Of a stretch of 15,153 bases of DNA, positions 1 through 6,648 are shown in pieces. The stretch comes from Scleroderma bovista (taxonomy: Eukaryota > Basidiomycota > Agaricomycetes > Boletales > Sclerodermataceae): contig JAYMGJ010000843.1 in NCBI GenBank assembly GCA_037178675.1, forward strand, positions 1 through 15,153, read 5' to 3'. Under the pieces are notes generated by a model, which saw nothing but the letters and a program-made list of their open reading frames with translations, did no database searches and was not told the origin of the DNA. Position 1 is the stretch's first letter. Every line of letters begins with the position of its first letter. The translations under genes were made by a program, and so were the position numbers.

Positions 1-2
1 AT

Positions 3-314
3 TGCACTCGCCAAGTTACCTGGATTTGGAGTTTACTCGGTGAGCTCAGCTATAAGCTGAAAGCTATCCCGATTTGTGGTGATAATCAGGGGTCCATATT
101 CATGGCATCCAACCCTGTAATGGAGCCTCACTCCAAGCACATCGACATCCGCTACCATGGAATCCGTGAGTCAGTCACGAAAGGTAATGTGGAACTATTC
201 TTCATTGATGGTGCTGAGAATCCCGCCGATCTGCTCACCAAGAACTTACCACATGAGAAATTCACAAAGTTCAGAGCTCAACTAGGCTTACAATTTCCCT
301 CTGGCAGCATCTAG
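3..314 (+). CDS. Ty1/copia retrotransposon polyprotein, C-terminal end of RNase H (5' partial)
   Basis: This is the last ~103 codons of a copia-type pol polyprotein, open from the window edge to a TAG at 312-314. The frame carries the copia RNase H pattern CGDNQGSIFMASNP, then the hallmark HSKHIDIRYHGIRE block, the FIDGAENPADLLTKNLP block and a short tail. In the family this domain degrades the RNA strand of the RNA:DNA hybrid during reverse transcription in cytoplasmic particles. No stop or frameshift is visible in the piece present, so this copy may be younger than the Ty3 fragment downstream. It is followed by a polypurine tract and a probable LTR, as expected at the 3' end of an element. 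Gag, protease, integrase and RT would lie left of the window. Family assignment is firm; whether the whole element is intact cannot be judged. Confidence 0.88.
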   Translation, partial: CTRQVTWIWSLLGELSYKLKAIPICGDNQGSIFMASNPVMEPHSKHIDIRYHGIRESVTKGNVELFFIDGAENPADLLTKNLPHEKFTKFRAQLGLQFPSGSI

Positions 315-349
315 TGCCTTATTTGCTGAAGTGCTCTACATGCAGCACA

Positions 350-360
350 GTGAGGGGGAG
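350..360 (+). promoter_or_regulatory. polypurine tract of the copia element (plus-strand primer)
   Basis: The G/A-rich run GTGAGGGGGAG lies 36 nt after the RNase H stop and directly abuts TGTTG, the probable start of the 3' LTR. In LTR retrotransposons this tract resists RNase H and primes plus-strand DNA synthesis. The call rests on composition and position. Confidence 0.65.
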
Positions 361-586
361 TGTTGAAGTTGCACATGCACCCAGCGTAAACTGTCAATGA
401 AGTGCGCACAAGACTGCGACCCATATTAGTGTAGACTTAGTAATAGTCCTCTTTAGAGTAGATGTTACATGTTACATGTCACACGTCACACTATTTGTTG
501 TATATAAACAGCATTCATCGCTTATATAATAGAGCAGCTCTTGACCAGCTACTGCTAACATCTCAGGTTGTGCACTCCACCCAACA
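361..586 (+). mobile_element. probable 3' LTR of the copia element
   Basis: A 226-bp segment starts with TGTTG just after the polypurine tract and ends with CAACA at 582-586, giving the 5-bp terminal inverted repeat TGTTG/CAACA typical of LTRs. A TATATAA box lies at 501-507, suitable for the U3/R boundary. The 5' LTR and left target-site duplication are outside the window, so the right border cannot be proved; TAACA at 556-560 is an alternative end. An LTR would supply promoter and polyadenylation signals. The assignment is an inference from position and ends. Confidence 0.6.
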
Positions 587-866
587 GGTGAGTTGGAGTA
601 GCAGTTCCTCTACGTATATAGGTATTGCTTCAACAGCTCGACCCAGGGACTTCTGGAGGTCTGGCAAGGCTCCCAGGGATTGGGGAGACTAGGAAAACTA
701 GGGAATGTAGAGGTGTTCAGTCACTCCAGGACTGAGATCAAACATATACAGAGGAAAGAGGGAAGTTGCTTAGTAAGCTAAGTACAAGCCTACATAGCTA
801 AGGTACATAAGAGTCCAGTATCAGTACTACCAATTTTACACCTAGAGACAGGACTGTCTCTACACT
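587..866. other. retroelement-flanking stretch without a gene, ending in a 20-bp palindrome
   Basis: There is no supported coding frame here. The segment lies between the copia LTR and the abrupt start of Ty3 pol homology. It contains a short perfect inverted repeat at 843-851/854-862 (TAGAGACAG, GA, CTGTCTCTA) only a few bases before the Ty3 fragment begins. It is probably leftover retroelement or insertion-site sequence, but no family could be recognised. Confidence 0.4.
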
Positions 867-2545
867 GCTTCCTCCCACACTGCTCCGGTCCTCTTTGTAA
901 AGAAGAAGGATGGCTCGCTCCGCCTCTGCATTGACTTCTGAAGTCTAAACAAAATCACCAAGAAGGATCGCTATCCACTCCCCCTCATCTCTGACCTACT
1001 AGACTCCCCTAACCATGCTAAGATCTACTCGAAGATCGACCTCTGGCACACATACCATCTAGTCCAGATTGCTCCAGGCAATGAATGGAAGACCACCTTC
1101 CATACGTGCTATGGGTCTTATGAGTGGTTAGTAATGCCCTTCAGCCTCACTAATGCCCCTGCAGCCTTCCAGTGCTTTGTCAACACCATCTTCACTGACA
1201 TGCTGGATGTCTGCATTGTCATATACCTCAACAACATCCTCATTTACTGCAAGGATATGGAGTCCCACCAGCAGCATGTCTGGGAAGTTCTCTGCCATCT
1301 CTGGTTACATGGCCTCTTTGCCAAACCAGAGAAATGTGAGTTCCACTCAGACTCAGTAGAGTACCTTGGCTATCACCTCTCTCCAGATGGTTTGACAATG
1401 TCTCCAGGCAAGATCCAAACTATCTCCGACTGGCCCGAACCATGAAAGGTAAAGGACATCCAGTCCTTCCTAGGCTTTGCCAACTTCTACCGCTGGTTTA
1501 TATTCAATTACTTGGACATCATGGTCCCTCTTACCTGGCTCACCCAGAAAGATGCTCCTTGGAACTTCTCTGAGGACTGTCGACATTCCTTGAACGCTCT
1601 CAAGCATGCCTTCACCACTGCGCCCATCCTCACCCACTTCATTCCGGACACCCCTATCATCATGGAAACTGATGCCTCCAACTATGCTGTCGCTGGTATG
1701 TTGTCTATTACCTGTGCTGACAGAGAGATCTGTCCGGTTGCCTACTACTCCCAGACTTTGACTGCTCCGGAGTTAAACTACGACACCCATGATAAGGAAT
1801 TATTAGCTATCTTTGAAGCATTCTGGAACTGGCGCCACTACCTTGAAGGCTCCACCTCTCCTATTGATGTCGTCACAGACCACAAAAATCTCAAGTATTT
1901 CTCAACCTCAAAAGTACTGTCCTGCCAGCAAGCCCAGTGGTCTGAATTCCTCTCACAATTTAATCTTGTCATTTGTTTCCGCCCTGGGAAACTTGGTGGC
2001 AAGCCTGATGCTCTCACTAGACGATGGGACGTCTACCCCAAAGAGGGGGATAGTGGCTATGCCTGGGTTAACCTCCAAAATCTCCGGCCAGTGTTCACTC
2101 AAGAACAGCTCTCTAACTCACTTCATGCTACCTATCTAGAACTCCTGGTCCTCCGTGCAGTCGCAATCATGGATGTAGAAACACTCCATAGCAACATCCT
2201 CTCTGCACTGCCCTCTGATCCCATTGCCTGGATCCACCTCGCAGATCCACAGACTCTCATTGGTCCACCGATGAGGCTGGTTTCCTTCGACTAGACGGTT
2301 GCACATACATACTGGACTTGGATGACCTCCATCTCCAGGTACTCCGGTATCGACATGATCACCCACTTGCTGGTCACTTTGGGCAAAACTGGACCCTAGA
2401 GCTAATCTGGCATGAGTATACTTGGCCCGGTCTCCAGACCTTTGTCAAGGATTACGTCCAGTCCTGTAGTACCTCCTGGACACGAGCTAAGACACTGTGC
2501 CATAGACCCTACAGGCTGCTGAAACAGCTCCCCATACCAGAGTAG
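867..2545 (+). pseudogene. Ty3/gypsy pol fragment: reverse transcriptase, RNase H, integrase zinc-finger (dead)
   Basis: The reading frame starting at 867 gives a Ty3/gypsy reverse transcriptase (APVLFVKKKDGSLRLCIDF, then YPLP, MPFSLTNAPAAFQ, EYLGYHLS). RNase H follows (ETDASN, YSQTLTAPELNYDTHDKELL, VVTDHKNL) and then the connection region. Homology continues into the integrase HHCC zinc finger only after a shift to another frame at about 2235-2255 (HDHPLAGHFGQ to YVQSCSTS). Damage is heavy. In-frame TGA codons lie at 939-941 and 1443-1445. The RT active site, YxDD in the family, reads Y-L-N-N at 1224-1235. The second zinc-finger Cys is a Ser. Gag, protease, the 5' part of RT and the integrase catalytic core are missing. 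Most deviant residues fit CpG-to-TpG/CpA changes. It is a relic that cannot encode active enzyme. Confidence 0.93.
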
Positions 2546-2689
2546 TGTTGCTGCAGCTTCAAGCTGCTATTTTTTATCTCATCCATTTCATGATGTATGG
2601 CTATGCATGGTATAATGGAAATGTAGGTTATAGCAGCAGCTATCACTCAACCCAAATCCACACTTTGACTCACAGCATGCTGGGGCTGG
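2546..2689. other. unassigned stretch after the truncated Ty3 pol
   Basis: Homology to Ty3 pol stops at the end of the zinc-finger region (LLKQLPIPE then stop), where the integrase core should start. What follows is A/T-rich unassigned sequence containing the left copy of a 22-bp inverted repeat (2650-2671). No coding frame is supported. Confidence 0.5.
2650..2671 (+). repeat. left arm of a 22-bp perfect inverted repeat (partner 3821-3842)
   Basis: The 22 bases beginning ACCCAAATCC and ending TTTGACTC are the exact reverse complement of 3821-3842. Similarity continues imperfectly for about 10 nt on the outer side (TATCACTC here, TATTACTC there when inverted). The arms face inward and enclose about 1.15 kb of low-complexity DNA. 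They could be terminal inverted repeats of a non-autonomous DNA element, or matching ends of two oppositely oriented LTR fragments. Confidence 0.75.
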
Positions 2690-2960
2690 GGTGGTGGTTG
2701 TTGATGAGTGGTGGTGGTGGTGATTGACACATGGTGGTGGTGCTGTGGTGGTGGTTGTTGTTGTTGTGGTGGCTGTCATCACCATTGTTGGGTGCGGAGC
2801 TGTGTTGCCATTGTTTGGTGTGGTGGAGAGGGTCGTGGTGGCCAGCACTGTGTTGGTGGTGGAGTCGTCGGAGGCGTCGTCGCATTGTGGTGGTCGTGGT
2901 CATGGTTGGTGGTGGCAGTCTCAGAGTTGGTGGTGTGGTCTTGGCATTGATTGTACCAGC
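2690..2960 (+). repeat. GGT/GTT-rich simple-sequence block with strong strand asymmetry
   Basis: The plus strand is nearly all G and T, with repeated GGT, GTT and GTG triplets (for example 2709-2719 and 2730-2775) broken by short interruptions. All six frames give low-complexity strings such as poly-Val/Gly/Trp or poly-His/Thr. These are by-products of the triplet repeat and not genes. Repeated GG dinucleotides could allow weak two-tier G-quadruplex folding. Confidence 0.8.
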
Positions 2961-3034
2961 TGTGAGTGACAGTTGGTGTGGGTGGCTGGGTTGCGTGGTG
3001 ATGCGGGGTGGGCATCCATCCAATGGGCCAGTGG

Positions 3035-3174
3035 TAATAATAGTTAGTAAACAAAAAAAAACATACAAGCTGTGGGGGAAATCATGCTGTACAGGTGTAG
3101 GGTGCAGGCATACATGTGCCATGCATGCAGAGGACCTGTAATAATAGTTAGTGTATGAAACAAAAAAAAGAAAC
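3035..3174 (+). repeat. imperfect direct repeat pair (TAATAATAGTTAGT plus A-rich tail)
   Basis: TAATAATAGTTAGT occurs at 3035-3048 and again at 3139-3152, each followed within a few bases by an A-rich run (ACAAAAAAAAACATAC and ACAAAAAAAAGAAACATAC). The spacing is 104 bp. This looks like an old tandem duplication. No gene is visible around it. Confidence 0.6.
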
Positions 3175-3455
3175 ATACTACCTGCAAGTGTGATTGCACT
3201 GCCATGGTGGTGGTGTAGTGACTGAACAGTGCAAATCAGTGATTACAGTGGCGGAGTGGGGGAGAGTGGGGGTGGGGTAAGTGACAGGACTTAGTGAAAT
3301 TTTGTGAAAAGTCTATGTACTGTGACATGCTGTGTCAGCGCTGTGTTGCCATGGAACTGGGACCCTGTGGCAATGTATGCTGTAACTGCTGTCACAATCT
3401 GTACTATTATGGTAATTGCTGTAAGCCCTGTCCCAAAACAAGGGATTTGCTGATG
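3175..3455. other. gene-free stretch between repeat blocks
   Basis: Bases 3175-3455 are G/T-rich on the plus strand and contain no recognisable coding frame, RNA gene or mobile-element signature. The one plus-strand open frame starting at 3294 runs into the 16-bp minisatellite and is not credible. Confidence 0.5.
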
Positions 3456-3605
3456 TCTCATCGGCACCACATCTCATCAGCACCACATCTCATCAGCACC
3501 ACATCTCATCAGCACCACATCTCATCAGCACCACATCTCATCAGCACCACATCTCATCAGCACCACATCTCATCAGCACCACATCTCATCAGCACCACAT
3601 CTCAT
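3456..3605 (+). repeat. 16-bp minisatellite, nine copies plus a partial
   Basis: The unit TCTCATCAGCACCACA is repeated head to tail from 3456 to 3599 (nine copies), with a 6-nt partial copy at 3600-3605. Only the first unit differs (TCGG for TCAG), so the array is nearly perfect and was probably expanded recently. The period is not a multiple of three, so the frame cycles every 48 bp and any translation is incidental. Confidence 0.95.
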
Positions 3606-3691
3606 TGGTTGACTGTGCCAGGATGTTGAACATGCCAGAGTGTTGACTTTGCTGCACTGTTGACCATGCTGCAATGCTGATTGACTGGCTC
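3606..3691 (+). repeat. degenerate ~17-bp tandem repeats beside the minisatellite
   Basis: Units beginning TGTTGA at 3624, 3641 and 3658, with weaker ones at 3606 and 3675, share the pattern TGTTGAnnnTGCnnnnn and a 17-bp spacing (the first is 18 bp). They directly follow the 16-bp array but have an unrelated unit, so two repeat families sit side by side. Confidence 0.65.
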
Positions 3692-3820
3692 ACTATGGTG
3701 TTATTGCTGCCATCAGATTTCCACCACACTGCCTCCATTGCATACTGGCTCACTTATTCTATTGGTATGCTACTCCTCTCAGCCTGAGTATTTTCACGAT
3801 GACACCAATTTGTCTGGTGG
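3692..3820. other. gene-free stretch
   Basis: No coding or structural signal was found between the degenerate repeats and the right inverted-repeat arm. On the minus strand, TTGGTGTCATCGTGA at about 3797-3811 vaguely resembles a retroelement primer-binding site next to an LTR end. This is weak. Confidence 0.3.
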
Positions 3821-3842
3821 GAGTCAAAGTGTGGATTTGGGT
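3821..3842 (-). repeat. right arm of the 22-bp perfect inverted repeat (partner 2650-2671)
   Basis: GAGTCAAAGTGTGG followed by ATTTGGGT is the exact reverse complement of 2650-2671. On the minus strand it lies downstream of the TATA/hairpin region described below, so it may be part of an LTR or leader rather than a transposon terminus. Confidence 0.75.
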
Positions 3843-4395
3843 CGGAGTAATAACCCAAACACAACACCAACAAAGGACTACAAAAATGTGCAAGTGGTGG
3901 TTTACCTCCACAGTGTCCAGAGAGGATGTGCTGAGGAGGGGGGAAGGGGATCTACACCAACAGGATGATGCAGACAATGATGCAGGATACTTCTGGGGTA
4001 CAGGAGTAATAGAAGACAAAGGGGATAGGGGTCTGGACTCTTCCTAAAGCCTAGGAAGTATCAAAGTGGGGATTGGGTTGACTGAGACTGAAACAGCGAT
4101 ACTACACCTAGAGATTGGTGCAGCAAGGGGACAAGGGGGCTCCTGAAGGCTAGACAGGCTAGACTCTGCTTGAGCCTAGAGAAATACTTGGACTTGAATG
4201 GATTGAATAAACTTGAGATATCAGAGCCTTTAGACCTTCTCTGAAGCCTACAAGACTCAAAAAGCTGAGGGGATACTGACTGAGAGAGTCTGAGAGAGGG
4301 ATAATTTCGTGCAATTGGGTCTTTTTTCACTGGGCTGAGCCCAGGGGTTTAAATACATGGGGGGGCACAGCATTAAAGTACAAAAAGAGAAGGAA
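3843..4395 (-). promoter_or_regulatory. minus-strand LTR-like or promoter region with TATA box and hairpin
   Basis: Read on the minus strand, a TATTTAAA box (4348-4355) is followed 4-5 nt later by a 15-bp palindrome, CTGGGCT-C-AGCCCAG (4330-4344), and then by a pyrimidine-rich transcript-leader-like stretch. No protein is encoded: the open frames are short and overlapping. TATA plus a nearby hairpin plus a pyrimidine-rich leader is what the U3/R/U5 of a fungal LTR or a core promoter looks like, but LTR borders could not be fixed. The assignment is tentative. Confidence 0.35.
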
Positions 4396-4641
4396 GTAAG
4401 CAGAATTTGTCAAGGATTGGTAAGGGATTGGTAAGAGCTTTGTAAGGGGTTTGTAAGCAATCAGTAAGCAAGGCATAAGCAGGAATGAGTAAGCATAGGG
4501 AGCATGAATAAGCTGCTGAGTAAAGGAATGAGTAAGCTGCATGACAAGATTGATTGGTAAGGGAGTGAGTCATCAGCTGAGTAATATACCAAAAATGCGA
4601 AAGGGATAGAGTAATACTGATGACAAGAGAGCATCAGTAAG
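4396..4641. repeat. cluster of ten GTAAG (minus: CTTAC) motifs
   Basis: GTAAG starts at 4396, 4420, 4431, 4442, 4453, 4464, 4489, 4532, 4557 and 4637. From 4420 to 4464 the spacing is exactly 11 nt (4420, 4431, 4442, 4453, 4464), about one helical turn. On the minus strand the motifs read CTTAC and lie upstream of the TATA box at 4348-4355. They may be a decayed 11-bp tandem repeat or a cluster of factor-binding sites. Confidence 0.7.
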
Positions 4642-4687
4642 CAAGGGATGAGTCACTGCACAGCAGAAGGAGTCATTGATGCACAGC

Positions 4688-5573
4688 CTAAGAAGTTTGA
4701 TGGGGGCTGTGTACCATCAGGAATTTGATGGGACAACATGGGGAAGATCTGAGATTAATAGGGGAATTGATCCAAGACAAAACAGCCACAAGAAGGGTAC
4801 CAGGGGTCCAGAGGTCTTTTTGGGGGTCAGCATACACTAAGGTATAGTGCATGTGTTCTAGCACTGCTGAAGTGCAACCAAGGGCTCCCTTGACGAGCTC
4901 TCTTCTGGGAAAGAACAAGAGAGGGTTCTTCTTCCTAATAGCACTATAAAGTGGGGGCATAACTGTCATGGTGCTGGGGGATGTCGTCTGAAAGTAGGGA
5001 AGCAGATAGAGTATTGAATTCGACGCATCCAGGGAAGCGAGACGAACGACAGAGGAAGATGGACATGGCAAGTATCTGGGAGGAAGGGAAAATAGGCTGA
5101 GGGCTCAGGGGACACAGAGACGACCAGAGAAGACTCCTCAAGCTTGACAATAGACCTAAGATGACCAAAGTACATCCTTGATGCAGGACTGATGAGGAGA
5201 ACACGCTGACCGAGAACGAGAGGGACTGAGGGAGCAGGCTGGGAAGATATGTGCCAGGCAGTGCATGGGAACTCTGGGAGAAGCTGTCCTAAGAGCAGGA
5301 CATAGTGGAGACCTGCAGCAATAGCGGAGAAATGATCCAGAGAAAATATGGACTCCATAGTGAGCAATGAAGTGAATGTCTGGAGTGCAGGGGGAATATC
5401 TCTGTGGGAAATGAACAGATTTGCATTGGAACTTGACAGGCAGATAGACCACGTTCTAGGCTCTCTGACGGTATAGTCACATGCCTGATATCTTCAGAAA
5501 CGATGGAGCTATTCAAAATATCGGAATGCCAGCACTGAGCGCCTAAAAATGACATTTGGGCGCTAAAAATCAT
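4688..5573 (-). other. unrecognised overlapping minus-strand frames, possible decayed gene
   Basis: Several minus-strand frames of 86-133 codons overlap in different phases (4688-5071, 4944-5204, 4966-5367, 5156-5452, 5289-5573), with none long enough to be a clear gene. The longest runs are Leu/Ser/Pro-rich and I recognise no domain. The pattern is what a once-continuous coding region broken by indels, or a C/T-rich strand low in stops by chance, would give. The CTTAC cluster and TATA region lie on its 3' side, so they cannot be its promoter. I assign no function. Confidence 0.25.
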
Positions 5574-6648
5574 TTCTTCTCTTTCTCCTTCGTTTCTCCA
5601 TCAATTCTTTGGCTTCTTTGATCATTCTGGTATGGGAGTTGGACTGCAAATGTGTGCATTCCTTTCTCATACCACAATTGACATTATTCCTTCAGTTTCT
5701 TCTGCTTCTTGGCAGTTCTTGTGTGAGGGATGACTGTCAGCATTGGCATTCATTTCTCGCATCAGGATAGTCTTCTTGTGCGATAGATGGCTATGATGAG
5801 GGTCTGTTGTGCTTATCCTTCACATAAAAATCATTCAATATAGGTGTTATCTTCCATGTTCACTGTACCAAACCTGTTTGGTGCGTGACACTGGCTTAAG
5901 ACTTTCACCCTACCCCATGATGACAACAGAGCTATGGGCCCACCATTGTCACTTGGTGACAATGCTGTCGGGGGCTGACCCCTGTGATATGGAAAAGCTC
6001 TAGTCATAAGCCTCACTTCTGCCAGCCTGTGTAGCATGGCTGATTGTCATCATCTGCTGACCATATAACACGGCCTACCCAGGTGCATGGGCTCATGGCA
6101 TGTCACCTAGTGAAGTTGAGTGCTGTTTCAAGTAAATATTGATGGGAGTGTCGTATTTGCACAGTCAACGCGTCGCACATAGGAATGTCAACCTGGAGAA
6201 CTTATTCTTTGACACACAGGCTCATCTGAAGGTGTGCCTTCTTTCTCTCTCTCTCTCTCACCAACAATCAGTGGCTGAATGATTGACTGATGACTTATAT
6301 TTAGATTGGTGATTAGGGTGCTTTGACAGTGTACTGTCTGTTGTCACAATTGATGTAGTTAAAGAAGCCTTAGCTTGGCATGAAACCATATTCATTAGGT
6401 ATTTATGATGTCTCAGAATCCCATACTTGTTGACATGCCACATCAAGTACCAAGCATGTTATGTGCTGATGCAGTTGGCACTTTGTGAGTACATACTGGT
6501 CCCAACCTGCACTTGTCCCCTGTCTAACTTACATTCACACCAAATTTAAGGACAAAAACAATTCAACATGGGCATAAATTTTGTAGACATTATTACAATG
6601 GAAGGAACATGAAAATGGAAGTGAAGGCACTCCTAGTAACTACAACAG
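5574..6648. other. intergenic region with a hairpin and a CT microsatellite
   Basis: No supported gene lies in this 1.07-kb stretch. It contains perfect inverted repeats at 5867-5873/5876-5882 (ACCAAAC..GTTTGGT) and at 5944-5952/5956-5964 (CATTGTCAC, TTG, GTGACAATG), and a (CT)8 tract at 6244-6259. The part nearest 6648 should hold the 3' untranslated region and polyadenylation site of the NACHT-WD40 gene, which ends at 6649 on the minus strand. No clear signal could be picked. Confidence 0.5.

Noticed and set aside
102..2545. Copia and Ty3 fragments as parts of one element
   Set aside because: RNase H of the first is copia-type and is followed by its own polypurine tract and LTR. The second is Ty3-type with a different decay state, so they are two elements.
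2588..3176. Several open frames on both strands over the GGT-rich block (His/Thr-rich or Val/Trp/Gly-rich)
   Set aside because: They are by-products of a triplet-rich strand with few stops and show no domain or credible coding composition.
3294..3629. 111-codon plus-strand frame with Cys-rich start and ISSAPHL-type repeats
   Set aside because: Half of it is the 16-bp minisatellite read in cycling frames, and the rest has no recognisable pattern.
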